From Waddlia chondrophila WSU 86-1044 (GTDB lineage Bacteria; Chlamydiota; Chlamydiia; Chlamydiales; CAMCWV01): a DNA stretch of 39,234 bases. This document shows, in pieces, positions 10,240-19,057 of this stretch. The notes under the pieces are model-generated. The model did not search any database. It was not told the DNA's origin and saw only the letters and a list, made by a program, of their open reading frames with translations. A program made the translations under genes and the position numbers. The stretch spans positions 1-39,234 of the forward strand of contig CAMCWV010000018.1 of assembly GCA_945882915.1 (NCBI GenBank). Direction: 5' to 3'. How positions within the stretch are numbered: position 1 is the first letter of the stretch; every line of letters begins with the position of its first letter.

Positions 10240-10947
10240 ATGGAAAAAATAACTTCTACTATCACTCACTGGCTACTTACAACCCTTGCTTTGCTTGCCG
10301 GATCTGGCTGCGGAACTAAACCAGAAACGCCTCACACTACTTGGCAGGAAATTCAAGGACGTGACGCTCAAGAAGGTGACCAAAAAACCACAAGAGATCT
10401 TCTGTACAGAGCTCGCGTCCCTGCTGAGTGGGTGAGACGTGACCCGGCGCCTCAAGACTCCAATGCCGACACCACCAAGCCGAACTGCGAATTTTTGATT
10501 GGAGAAGGTAAAGAGGCTGTTCGGGTAACTATACACACATTCCCCAGCAAAACGATTGAAAGGCGAATTCCCCCTTCGGCACAAATCGCCAGGTGGCAGA
10601 ATCAATTCTCATCGCTTAACACCTCCCAAACAGTAGTAGAGCCGGAAGCTCGCGGAGGCTTTTTTGGGCTGTTTTTTGAAGGGCATGGAAAAATGCAAAA
10701 AAAAGAGAGCTCAGAACAAAACACCACAACAGCTGTCCTTGGATGGGCCATGCAACTCGATTTTGAGCACTACGAAACATTGACTCACATGGCTGGCACT
10801 CCAAAAAAACAAGAGCTTTATGAGCAAATGCGCGCTGACTACACGATCAAAGCAACAGGCTCAGAGGGAGCTATTGCTAAACACAAAAAAGAAATCACAG
10901 CCTTTGCTAAAAGTTTTGAGCTAATTAACGAAGTTCCACAGAGATAG
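10240..10947 (+). CDS. Secreted or membrane-anchored protein of unknown function, upstream of resB
   Basis: From the ATG at 10240 this is a 236-residue protein with an N-terminal hydrophobic segment (HWLLTTLALLAGSGC). That is consistent with export, possibly as a lipoprotein, although GSGC is a weak lipobox. The frame is open back to a GTG at 10141, but starting there would put more than 30 residues ahead of the signal, so I prefer 10240; ATGs at 10219 and 10222 are alternatives. The mature part contains RVPAEWVRRDP, a small predicted beta-rich region and SAQIARWQNQF. This pattern resembles uncharacterised exported proteins of related phyla, an impression I could not check. It ends 4 nt before resB, so it probably belongs to the cytochrome c assembly operon. 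Confidence 0.7.
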   Translation: MEKITSTITHWLLTTLALLAGSGCGTKPETPHTTWQEIQGRDAQEGDQKTTRDLLYRARVPAEWVRRDPAPQDSNADTTKPNCEFLIGEGKEAVRVTIHTFPSKTIERRIPPSAQIARWQNQFSSLNTSQTVVEPEARGGFFGLFFEGHGKMQKKESSEQNTTTAVLGWAMQLDFEHYETLTHMAGTPKKQELYEQMRADYTIKATGSEGAIAKHKKEITAFAKSFELINEVPQR

Positions 10948-10951
10948 CTTT

Positions 10952-13399
10952 ATGCGCCGAACACTTCACAGCCTCTTCCACTTTCTAGGCGGCATTTGGT
11001 TTGCTGTTATCCTTATTGCTGCAACCGCATGCCTTGTTATCGCTGGCACCTTTCTGGAGTCGTGGACCGACTCTCACAGATACGCGGCCCACTTTACTTA
11101 CAACCACCCATTGTTTGGAGCTTTGCTTGGGGGCTTTTTCATCAACATTCTCTTTTCTTCTCTGAGAAGATGGCCCTTTAGATTAAAGCACATCCCCTTT
11201 TTGATTACCCATCTAGGACTGCTAATGATTTTGGGTGGCACCATGATCAAAAATGGCTTCGGCGTTCAGGGAAATATGGTGGTGATGGAAGGCAGTGGCA
11301 GTCAGCAAATTTTCATGCCCGGAACTTTTGTTGTCCACGTTGAAAAACGGGAAAACTCTCGCATCCTCAAAGAAGACCTTCCCCTACCAAAAACAGTGCT
11401 CGGAGAGTTTGTTTCTGATCTTTCTGACCAACGAAGCAAATGGGAAAGGCTCCTAGGAAAGAAAGCGGAGCTCCCTCCATTTCCAGAGCTTTCTTTAGAA
11501 CTTCTTTCCTACACTCCCCATTCACAAGAGAAGACGCTTTACTGGATCAAGGGAAGTCAGGCTTACATCGAAGGGCTCCCCCCTCTGCCTGTCCATGAAG
11601 CGGGAAGCCATCAGATTACAAAGCTCCCTATCAGCTATCACGGAGCCATCCCTGTTGCTAGCGGCGCAAAAAGCTGGGCGTCAGAAGGGATTATTTACGC
11701 CCTTCGCTGCGACAACATTCGCTCTATAGCAGAGCTAGCCTATTTCGGGGAGCTCACCCTTTCACTTGTTAATCCTTCTAATGGCAAAGAGGCTATTCGA
11801 CTTCCTCTAGCAGAGATCCTCCGCGGCCCTGTCACCTTCTATGATGGCGATCTTAAAGGAACAGCGCGCGGAACGCTCCATTTTGACTACGACGATTCCG
11901 TGGGAATCAAAGCAGCCTCTCTTACAGTTTTGCTTTGGGAAGATGATCCTCAGAAAAAAGAAGAGATCTCCCTTCCACTTATGGGTCCTGCTAGCGGCAT
12001 GAACAAACGAAACCGCTTTCTTCACCGCGGCACTGGTCCTCTTATCGTCAATCTCCACCGCCTTCCAACGCTTCTCTTTGCAGAAGACACCCACGGAGAC
12101 ACCACCCTTTTAACTTTTGGCCCTTCTGGAGAAATACATTCTCAAGTTTTTCATTCTTCTGCAACCTACCCCCTAATCGTCTTTGATAAAGGATACGGCG
12201 GCTATGCCATACCCGCAGCAATCCCCGGAGTAGACCTCCCCCGTGGACATGAGAACCTCCATTTCGCAGCCCTTCATCATCTCTTTAAACAGATGGGCAA
12301 AGAAATCACAGATAACACACCCCTTGCTCCCTCCTTAGAACTCCTAAGACAGGCATGCCGAAAAACTAATGAAGACTTCTTAAACATGTGGTATCTTCTG
12401 CTTCACGAGTGGGAGATGAGTGGTAGTTGGCTTTATCCTCGTGAACGTCCCCTGCCGCCTAAGCTTATAAAGCTTTTAGATGCTGTCGACATCGAGGCAC
12501 TGCCCTACCTAAGCGGCTGCCTTTGGACGAGCATGCTTAGCGAGGAGTGGGAAAGCCAGCTAAACCAAAGCAATGATCTTGTCTCTTATTTAAATGCGCA
12601 AGGGTGGCCCTCTTCAACAGTTTTAAAAGCGCCCACAGAAGAAATCCCCAAGCTCTTTACGTTTTTAACTCAGCAACTTTTTGCAATCAGCGATCAGCTT
12701 GAGCCTCCCTCACAGATAGCCGCCTTCTCCGCTTCAGAAAAAGCACATCTTCTTTCTGCTGGAATACGCGCGCAAGGCTTTTATCTCACGCCGCTGCTTC
12801 ATAGCGACGCGGCTATTGCCTCTTTAGAAAAAGAGTTCAGCTCCTCATCATACGAGCTCGTAGCCCCTGTGACACACCAGCACACGCCTGCACCTCCACG
12901 TTCTAAGCTTGAAGACAATCGCCCTCAAATCACACTAAAAGTAGCGCATGGCGCCGCTTCTGAAATAATCTCTATGACATACGACCCTTACGCCGCAAAC
13001 CTTAAGCAGCCCATTTTAAATGGAAGCTATCTCATCCGCTTTCAGCCGGCCTCTCAAACGATCCCCTACCGCATTCGCCTGCGTAGCTCAAGACAGGTTA
13101 GCTACCCTCTTTCCAACCAACCCTATAGCTACGAAAGTGAGCTGCTGATCACAAGAGCGCGCATGCGTCCTGTTGAAACGCTCATCAGCATGAATAACGT
13201 CTACGAGACGTGGGATGGCTACAGATTTTATATGGCAAGCCTCTATCCAAACTCAGAAACAAGAGCCAAGAAAGCTCAAATCGTTGTTAATCAAGATCCT
13301 GCAAAATATTGGCTGACCTACCCAGGCGCTGGAATTCTCACGCTTGGAATCCTTCTCCTCTTCTGGATGGCGCTCTACAGAAAACAACAAGCCCGGTAA
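10952..13399 (+). CDS. resB: ResB/CcsB-like cytochrome c assembly membrane protein, enlarged
   Basis: ResB (CcsB) works with CcsA in system II cytochrome c maturation, carrying heme across the membrane and attaching it to apocytochromes. The N-terminus has several membrane segments in about the first 100 residues (FLGGIWFAVILIAATACLVI with the family-like AGTFLESW, then LFGALLGGFFINILFSSLRR and FLITHLGLLMILGGTMI). A very large extracytoplasmic part follows, with a final membrane helix near residue 790 preceded by IVVNQDPAKYWLTYPGAG. At 815 residues it is longer than most ResB proteins I know; the extra length lies roughly at residues 430-650. It starts 4 nt after the upstream secreted-protein gene and ends 6 nt before ccsA. 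The family assignment is good; the role of the extra region is unknown. Confidence 0.85.
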   Translation: MRRTLHSLFHFLGGIWFAVILIAATACLVIAGTFLESWTDSHRYAAHFTYNHPLFGALLGGFFINILFSSLRRWPFRLKHIPFLITHLGLLMILGGTMIKNGFGVQGNMVVMEGSGSQQIFMPGTFVVHVEKRENSRILKEDLPLPKTVLGEFVSDLSDQRSKWERLLGKKAELPPFPELSLELLSYTPHSQEKTLYWIKGSQAYIEGLPPLPVHEAGSHQITKLPISYHGAIPVASGAKSWASEGIIYALRCDNIRSIAELAYFGELTLSLVNPSNGKEAIRLPLAEILRGPVTFYDGDLKGTARGTLHFDYDDSVGIKAASLTVLLWEDDPQKKEEISLPLMGPASGMNKRNRFLHRGTGPLIVNLHRLPTLLFAEDTHGDTTLLTFGPSGEIHSQVFHSSATYPLIVFDKGYGGYAIPAAIPGVDLPRGHENLHFAALHHLFKQMGKEITDNTPLAPSLELLRQACRKTNEDFLNMWYLLLHEWEMSGSWLYPRERPLPPKLIKLLDAVDIEALPYLSGCLWTSMLSEEWESQLNQSNDLVSYLNAQGWPSSTVLKAPTEEIPKLFTFLTQQLFAISDQLEPPSQIAAFSASEKAHLLSAGIRAQGFYLTPLLHSDAAIASLEKEFSSSSYELVAPVTHQHTPAPPRSKLEDNRPQITLKVAHGAASEIISMTYDPYAANLKQPILNGSYLIRFQPASQTIPYRIRLRSSRQVSYPLSNQPYSYESELLITRARMRPVETLISMNNVYETWDGYRFYMASLYPNSETRAKKAQIVVNQDPAKYWLTYPGAGILTLGILLLFWMALYRKQQAR

Positions 13400-13405
13400 C
13401 TAGAA

Positions 13406-15463
13406 ATGACATTATCTCACAGCTCGAATGACCAAGACAGGTCTTGGTCTAACAAAGCTAGGACAAGTCCCAGCACTCCAAAGAACTCGTTTCACTCATT
13501 CCTACTGCTAATAGTCCTCTTATTAGGCCTCTTTGTTCCGGCTGCTTCATTTGCGGGAGAAAATTTTAATGGGGATCTTTTTGATGTGGGGACAAGCCCG
13601 GTTCTTTACAAAGGCAGGTTCCGTTCCATGGAGGCCAGCTCAAGCATCTGGCTGATGGATCTTTATCATGCACCACTCCTTAAACACGAACATCTCAAAA
13701 ACTTTCATCTTCAAAGCACCTCGCCGCAAGAGCTTCTTTGGATGATCCACTTCAAAGGGCATGAGCCTTGGGATAGCACCCCTCTTTTTTATGTTGAAGA
13801 CGCCTCGATCAAAGATCTTTTAGAGCTAGACACAAACCAAGAAAGGTTCAGCTACAAACAACTCCAAGAAGCAATTTACGAAAACAAAACTTCAAACCTC
13901 AACATCATCAAGCGCCTTGTAACGGCTCACTTCCTTCAAGCCTACTACGACCCAAACATCCGCTCAGCCCCTTCTAGACAAGAGCTCACAACGCTCACGC
14001 CAGGACTTTGGGTTGCTTTGCAAAACAACACACTCGTTGTTATTAGCGCTCCAAGCTCTGCCCTATGGCAGTTTTTAACCCGCGGACTCATCCTCCACTC
14101 TGACACTACAACTTTTTCAGAAAGACTGGCGCGTAAGGAAAAAAAGGTCTCACAGTCAATTATGGCCCTGCTCTCACAGCTCCAACAGTACCCACAGACA
14201 GGACGCGACCTTTTCAGGATGATTCCTGGAAAAGCTAAAACGGGAGAGTGGATTGAGCTTCAAGAGCTTGCTTCACCCCTCAACATAACCGCCTACAGTG
14301 ATGCGCACTTTCAAACGATTCGCGCAGCTTACTTAGCGCTCAAAGAAGAAGTTGAGGCGCTACCGAGTGAGCTTAGATGGTCACCACATGACGATTCCAG
14401 AGTTCATGATCTAAGCGCTGCGCTGTCAAAAGAACTAAACGAGGCCTACTCAACCCTTGCCGGCCTTCCTTACAAAGAAGCCGCTGGAAAGAGCCTCAGC
14501 TACCCATCACACATGCAACTCTCAGCAGAACATTTCTACTATCGCACGCCCCTGACACCCTTTGCTTTAGCGCTCTACAGCTTGGCCTCTCTCTGCCTCT
14601 TCTTTGCTCTCTTCAAAAAAAGCCCCACTCTCATGCGCTCTGGGCTAATTTGCTTAAGCCTAGCCTTTGCCCTCCACACCCTCCTGCTTGTCATACGCTG
14701 TTACGTGCTCCAAAGACCTCCAGTGTCGACTATGTACGAAAGTGTTCTCTACGTCCCTTGGTTTGGTGTTCTTGTCGCCATAGCGCTCCGCGTGCTTTTC
14801 CGAAACCGCCTCCTCCTTCTAGCTGCCGCGTTAACCTCTACTATCCTTTTTGCTATCCTCTGCCTTACAAATCTCAACGCCAGTATGGATAACGTTCAAG
14901 CGGTCCTTGACTCTCAATATTGGCTAATCATCCACGTTCTAATGATTGTTGGGAGCTACGCCATATTCCTTCTTGGAGGGATCTTAGGTCATCTCTACCT
15001 TGGCCTCCTGATTGTCAAAAAAAAAGAATCAATTGCTATGGGCCTGATTTCCAAGGCGATCCTCCAGACAATGTACTTTGGCACGGCCCTTATCGTCCCC
15101 GGGACAATTCTTGGCGGAATTTGGGCTGCCGAAAGCTGGGGAAGATTTTGGGATTGGGACCCCAAAGAGGCTTGGGCCTTTATCTCGGTCTCCGTTTACC
15201 TTATCTGGATCCACCTCTTTACCTTCAATAAAATCGGCACCTTTGGCCTTGCTATTGGGTCTATCATCGGCACCTTAGCCATTAGCTTCACCTGGTATGG
15301 GGTAAACTACACTCTGGGCACCGGCTTACATAACTATGGATTCTCAAATGGCGGCGAACTATACTATTACCTTTTTCTTCTGGCAGAGGTCTCTTTCCTC
15401 TCCTTGTGCATTATAAAGCAGCGTCTTGTTGCCTTGCAAAAAACCAAACACTCAGGTAAATAA
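13406..15463 (+). CDS. ccsA: CcsA/CcmC-family heme handling protein for cytochrome c assembly, with N-terminal extension
   Basis: CcsA forms the heme channel of system II together with ResB. The C-terminal 300 residues hold about eight membrane helices and the heme-binding WWD motif, here WGRFWDWDPKEAWAF (Trp582 onward). Candidate heme-ligand histidines are seen in IIHVLMIVGSYAIFLLGG and GLHNYGFSNGG. Unlike short CcsA proteins it has a signal-anchor (residues about 30-48) and an extracytoplasmic region of about 330 residues ahead of the channel. Residues 10-27 are encoded by a palindromic repeat shared with 32461-32635. The ATG at 13406 lies 6 nt after resB with a poor ribosome binding site; no other ATG precedes the membrane segment. 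Translation could depend on coupling to resB. Confidence 0.9.
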   Translation: MTLSHSSNDQDRSWSNKARTSPSTPKNSFHSFLLLIVLLLGLFVPAASFAGENFNGDLFDVGTSPVLYKGRFRSMEASSSIWLMDLYHAPLLKHEHLKNFHLQSTSPQELLWMIHFKGHEPWDSTPLFYVEDASIKDLLELDTNQERFSYKQLQEAIYENKTSNLNIIKRLVTAHFLQAYYDPNIRSAPSRQELTTLTPGLWVALQNNTLVVISAPSSALWQFLTRGLILHSDTTTFSERLARKEKKVSQSIMALLSQLQQYPQTGRDLFRMIPGKAKTGEWIELQELASPLNITAYSDAHFQTIRAAYLALKEEVEALPSELRWSPHDDSRVHDLSAALSKELNEAYSTLAGLPYKEAAGKSLSYPSHMQLSAEHFYYRTPLTPFALALYSLASLCLFFALFKKSPTLMRSGLICLSLAFALHTLLLVIRCYVLQRPPVSTMYESVLYVPWFGVLVAIALRVLFRNRLLLLAAALTSTILFAILCLTNLNASMDNVQAVLDSQYWLIIHVLMIVGSYAIFLLGGILGHLYLGLLIVKKKESIAMGLISKAILQTMYFGTALIVPGTILGGIWAAESWGRFWDWDPKEAWAFISVSVYLIWIHLFTFNKIGTFGLAIGSIIGTLAISFTWYGVNYTLGTGLHNYGFSNGGELYYYLFLLAEVSFLSLCIIKQRLVALQKTKHSGK
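13431..13486 (+). repeat. Repeat-derived segment inside the ccsA reading frame
   Basis: A hairpin (ACCAAGAC at 13431-13438 and its complement at 13441-13448) is followed by a 33-nt stretch (13454-13486). That stretch matches intergenic 32603-32635 at 31 of 33 positions, both containing AAAGCTAGGACA. The intergenic copies also sit beside a hairpin with CCAAG/AGGTCT. The match lies in frame and codes for residues 17-27 of CcsA, before the signal-anchor. Confidence 0.8.
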
Positions 15464-15501
15464 CCAGTTACATTGAAAAACAGCCCTAATTTAAGGACAC
15501 G

Positions 15502-15960
15502 ATGAAGCAAGATAAACTACGAAAGTTGGAATCAGAGTTTACAGACCTTGAAAGTTTTAAGTCGTGTGGCCTTGTCAATAAACGGGATCTAGAAAAACAC
15601 GAAGAGGAGATTGGCCTCAAAAAGACAGAGATCGAGACAGAAAAAAGGCGGCTAGCGCTTATCAAAGAAAGCGGCGAAGCACCCGAATACGAAACTCCAC
15701 GGAAACCCACTCCACAAGCGGTCTACGCAGAAACACCCACCATGTCAGACCTGGAAACTACCAACGATAGCGCTTGTCTAACCGAAAACAGCTTTGAAAC
15801 CGAAGCAGAAACAGCCGATGTCACCGAAGCTGAAACTACAATAGTTAACGAAAGCGCCGTCGAAGGAGACGAAGAAGAAAACAAAGAAGAAGACAAAGAT
15901 GAGGAAGGCGACAAATGGCAAAGAGTGCATGCCTACGAGTACTACGATGAGGATGCATAA
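15502..15960 (+). CDS. Acidic coiled-coil protein of unknown function
   Basis: This 152-residue protein is not one I recognise. The first 60 residues are rich in Lys, Glu and Leu in a pattern suited to a coiled coil (KLRKLESEFTDLES, EKHEEEIGLKKTEIETEKRR). The remaining part is strongly acidic and low in complexity (EGDEEENKEEDKDEEGDKW), ending in a Tyr/Asp-rich tail, HAYEYYDEDA. There is no signal peptide or membrane segment. TAAGGA lies about 7 nt upstream of the ATG. It starts 38 nt after ccsA, so it may be transcribed with the cytochrome c genes, although the function need not be related. Codon choice is like its neighbours. The reading frame looks real because of the ribosome binding site and the sustained charge pattern. 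Confidence 0.7.
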   Translation: MKQDKLRKLESEFTDLESFKSCGLVNKRDLEKHEEEIGLKKTEIETEKRRLALIKESGEAPEYETPRKPTPQAVYAETPTMSDLETTNDSACLTENSFETEAETADVTEAETTIVNESAVEGDEEENKEEDKDEEGDKWQRVHAYEYYDEDA

Positions 15961-16021
15961 AGAGCAGGCTTCTATAGTCGCTTAAATCTCAATAGTTGAC
16001 ATTGAAGTTGTCCACCCCATC

Positions 16022-16091
16022 TATACTCCTCTTAGCTGAAAATGGGACTTTGGCGCCGTCCATAGTCCCATTTTCGGCTAAGAGGAGTATA
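16022..16091. repeat. MITE-like element, short form
   Basis: Arms 16022-16053 and 16060-16091 pair over 32 nt with two mismatches and a 6-nt loop. The ends read TATACTCC and GGAGTATA. This is the short version of the composite at 25902-26067, with the inner inverted repeat absent. It lies in the 210 bp between the acidic protein gene and hemW. No gene is seen in the rest of that gap. Confidence 0.9.
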
Positions 16092-16170
16092 TTCCGTCCA
16101 TTTCGTCCATAAGCAAGGCCGTTCTAGGCTCGTGTTTGTCCCTATCCACCACCCCAACCTACTGTAAACT

Positions 16171-17319
16171 GTGTCCTCTAACGCTAACGAGATCAGCCTC
16201 TACTTCCACATCCCCTTCTGCTCTCGCAAATGTGACTACTGCCACTTCTTTGTCCTTCCAGACAAAGACCCACTCAAAAAGCAGCTCCTTGAAGGACTAG
16301 AGAAAGAATGGGCGATGAGACTTCCCATCCTCGCAGGAAAGAAGCTTGTCTCGGTATATTTTGGAGGAGGCACCCCAACCCTCTGGGGCCCAGATCCTAT
16401 TGCGACTGTAATGAGATGGATTAGAAACTCGCCGCTCATCCTAGATAGCAACATGGAAGTGACCATCGAAGCTAACCCCGACAAACTAACGGCTGAACTT
16501 GCCGCTCGCTACGCAGACTGCGGCATCAATCGGATGAGCATCGGCGTCCAAAGCTTAGACGATCGCCACCTCCTCACCCTCAGCCGTGAGCACAATGCAG
16601 CTGCCGCCGTCGCCGCTGTAAACAATGCCTACAGCGCTGGCATTAGCAACATCTCTATCGACTTAATGTACGACCTTCCCGGGCAAAGTCTCCAAAGCTG
16701 GAACCGTACCCTTCAGCAGGCAGTAAAGCTTCCCATCACCCACCTTTCTCTTTACAACCTCACAATTGAGCCTCACACTGTTTTCTTCAAGAAACAGAAC
16801 GAGCTAAAAAAAACAATTCCGAATGAAGATACAAGTCTAGAGATGTATGAAGGGGCTATTTCAGCGTTTGCAGAGCACGGTCTTAAGCAATACGAAATTT
16901 CCGCCTTTGCACGTGATGATAAAATATCACGTCACAATTGTGGCTACTGGCTGGCGCGCCCTTTCTTGGGCTTTGGCCCGTCAGCCTTCAGTTATTGGGA
17001 AGGCTCCCGCTTTAGTAATGTCTCTCACCTCGGCAACTACTGTAAAGCGCTAGAAGCTGGCAAGTTGCCTGTTGATTTTGAAGAGACCCTTTCTGATGAA
17101 AGGCACCGCCGAGAGCTTCTCGTCGTCCAGATCCGCCTTGTCTCAGGCGTCAACCTCACAACCTTCCAGGCCCTCCATGGCCCCCTGGACCAAGAAACGC
17201 TGACCACCATTGAGCGCCTCGGCTCCATTGACCTGCTTGCTTCTGCTCCAGACAGCTCGATCTCGCTTACTAGGCGTGGTATTCTTCTCTACAACAGCGT
17301 CGCCGCCGAACTTGTCTAA
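16171..17319 (+). CDS. hemW: HemW-like radical SAM heme-binding protein
   Basis: HemW is a radical SAM protein that binds heme and is thought to hand it to client proteins; it was long annotated as coproporphyrinogen III oxidase HemN. The cluster motif is LYFHIPFCSRKCDYCHF with cysteines 17, 21 and 24. A CxxxCxxCxF ending, rather than CxxxCxxCxC, and the 382-residue length favour HemW over true HemN. Later segments include VYFGGGTPTLW, EANPDKL, NRMSIGVQSLDD, SIDLMYDLPGQ, YEISAFAR and NCGYWLARPFLGFGPSAFS. The start is GTG at 16171; an in-frame TAA at 16165 rules out an earlier start. Placement downstream of a cytochrome c assembly operon fits a heme theme. The equivalent in C. trachomatis is CT052 by recalled gene order. 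Confidence 0.9.
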   Translation: MSSNANEISLYFHIPFCSRKCDYCHFFVLPDKDPLKKQLLEGLEKEWAMRLPILAGKKLVSVYFGGGTPTLWGPDPIATVMRWIRNSPLILDSNMEVTIEANPDKLTAELAARYADCGINRMSIGVQSLDDRHLLTLSREHNAAAAVAAVNNAYSAGISNISIDLMYDLPGQSLQSWNRTLQQAVKLPITHLSLYNLTIEPHTVFFKKQNELKKTIPNEDTSLEMYEGAISAFAEHGLKQYEISAFARDDKISRHNCGYWLARPFLGFGPSAFSYWEGSRFSNVSHLGNYCKALEAGKLPVDFEETLSDERHRRELLVVQIRLVSGVNLTTFQALHGPLDQETLTTIERLGSIDLLASAPDSSISLTRRGILLYNSVAAELV

Positions 17320-17352
17320 CCAACTTGGTCTAGCTGACTTTGTCTTTAATGT

Positions 17353-17379
17353 GTAACCAGACCGGGACGGTCTGGTTAC
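17353..17379. terminator. Short hairpin between convergent genes
   Basis: GTAACCAGACCG (17353-17364) and its perfect complement (17368-17379) form a 12-bp stem with a 3-nt loop. It lies between the ends of hemW (+) and the ABC-F gene (-). It shares sequence with the repeat at 9981-10132. A role as a two-way terminator is inferred from position; there is no clear T-run directly next to it. Confidence 0.45.
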
Positions 17380-17436
17380 CTTCATGTGAAGCACAAACAT
17401 TTATTTAGGATATTTTTTCCTTAATATAGGTTTAGC

Positions 17437-19041
17437 TTAAGTGGTTAATGCCCAGGTTTGGGTGGCGATTTTTTCGATGAAGGTTGTGTCGTGAGAGACG
17501 GCCAAGACGGCCCCCTCGAAAGAAAGTAGCGCCTTTTCAAACGCTTCTATGGTTAATAGATCAAGATGATTTGTTGGTTCGTCAAGAAGAAGAACGTTGG
17601 GCTTTTCTAGAATCAACGAAAGAAGCATTAACCGCTTTCTTTGTCCCACGCTCAATAGCGAGAATGGGCGATTAAGAAGATCGAGCCCCCCTTCAACACT
17701 TCCTAAAGCTGCCATGTGCAGCTCACGGCGCAAAGCTTCTTCTGACAGACCAAAACGCCCTGCAAAGTAATCCAAAGGAGTCTCGTTCATTGGAATAAGC
17801 GATACTTCTTGATCTAAATAAGCAATTTTTGCTGTTGGAGCCCGCTTAATGGCACCAGAATCCACGGGCAAGAGGCTCATAGCGCACTGAAGCAGCGTTG
17901 TCTTTCCAGAACCGTTTGGCCCAGTAAGGATCACACGGTCACCTTTACAAAGGGTTTTAGTGAAGCCTGAAAAAAGAGTCTTTCCACCAAGCGCTTTAGT
18001 GACCTCGTCAAATTCAAGCGCCACGGTAGAGGCTAAAGTTGTGTAGGGGAACATCAAACCTTTAATCGTTTTAGGCTTGGGGTGTGCAAGAGGGCGCGCC
18101 TCAATTTGCTCTAAGCGAGACTTTAGATCATCCAAAGAGCGTTGCTGCGATTTTTGATGTTTCTCTCCCTTATGATCGTAAGCCATGAGGTTGCGATCTT
18201 TTGGAGGAGCGCCTTTTCCCTTAGAAAAAGTGGCCGCCTTGATTTTCTGTTTAAGATCCTGGAGCTCTTCTTCTTGATCCTCATAAGCCTTTAGCTTCTT
18301 TTCTAGAAGACGCTCTTGCTCTTTGAGATAAAAGTCGTAGTTCCCGCTATAAGAAATCAACTTGCCATGCTTAATCTCAACTAACTGATTACAAACCTTG
18401 TTTAAAAACTGCCGGTCGTGCGAGATGAGTACTGTAGCTCCTTTTCTTTGGCGCAGCGCCCCTTGAAGCCAGGTAAGCATCTCTTGATCTAAATGATTTG
18501 TAGGCTCGTCTAACAAAAGAAGGTCGGGATCCCCAATAAGAGCCTTAGCCAGGGCCATTCGGAGCCTCTGGCCACTACTAAGGCTTGCCATTGGAACTTC
18601 TAGCAATGCGTTGTCAAGCTTCAGGCCTTTAAGAACTTTTTCTATGGGAACGCGCTTATAACCACCCCGCTTTTCATACTCTTCATGCAGGGAAGCCCAT
18701 TTAGCAATAAGATTGGGGTCGGCAAGACATGCCTCCATTCGCCTTTCAAGCTCTGAAAGAGGCCCTTCTTCGATGTATTGCCGAGCGGTGAGCTCGGGTT
18801 CTGTTATAGCCACTTCCTGGGGTAAGAACCCTACTGTAATGCCGCCAGCTCTATCGATACGTCCACCGTCTGGCGGAATGAGACCCATTAGCAGCCGAAA
18901 GAGCGTTGTCTTGCCTGAGCCGTTTTCTCCGATAAGAGCGAGGCGCTCCCCTTCGGTGATGAACAGAGAAAGCTCTTTAAAAAGAGTAGTGGGGCCAAAA
19001 GCCTTGGAAAGATGGGCTGCATTGATAAGAAGTCGCGACAT
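17437..19041 (-). CDS. ABC-F family ATPase (ribosome-associated)
   Basis: ABC-F proteins are soluble, have two ATPase domains and act on the ribosome E site in translation or antibiotic protection rather than in transport. The first Walker A is GENGSGKTT (residues 38-46), with signature LSSGQRLRMALAKAL and Walker B LLLLDEPTNHLD. The second domain has GPNGSGKTT, LSVGQRKRLMLLSL and VLLLDEPTNHLDLLTIE. The two are joined by a charged linker of about 80 residues (KEQERLLEKKLKAYEDQEEELQDLKQKI) that corresponds to the P-site tRNA interaction motif region. There are no membrane segments in the 534 residues. I cannot assign the subfamily (EttA, Uup, YkpA or a resistance type) with confidence. Its start is separated from the neighbouring methylase gene by a repeat. 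Confidence 0.93.
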   Translation of the reverse strand: MSRLLINAAHLSKAFGPTTLFKELSLFITEGERLALIGENGSGKTTLFRLLMGLIPPDGGRIDRAGGITVGFLPQEVAITEPELTARQYIEEGPLSELERRMEACLADPNLIAKWASLHEEYEKRGGYKRVPIEKVLKGLKLDNALLEVPMASLSSGQRLRMALAKALIGDPDLLLLDEPTNHLDQEMLTWLQGALRQRKGATVLISHDRQFLNKVCNQLVEIKHGKLISYSGNYDFYLKEQERLLEKKLKAYEDQEEELQDLKQKIKAATFSKGKGAPPKDRNLMAYDHKGEKHQKSQQRSLDDLKSRLEQIEARPLAHPKPKTIKGLMFPYTTLASTVALEFDEVTKALGGKTLFSGFTKTLCKGDRVILTGPNGSGKTTLLQCAMSLLPVDSGAIKRAPTAKIAYLDQEVSLIPMNETPLDYFAGRFGLSEEALRRELHMAALGSVEGGLDLLNRPFSLLSVGQRKRLMLLSLILEKPNVLLLDEPTNHLDLLTIEAFEKALLSFEGAVLAVSHDTTFIEKIATQTWALTT

Positions 19042-19057
19042 AAATTGAGAAGGCCTT

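Noticed and set aside
16171..17319. Coproporphyrinogen III dehydrogenase HemN
   Set aside because: The cysteine motif ends in CxF rather than CxC and the protein is about 70 residues shorter than HemN, so HemW fits better.
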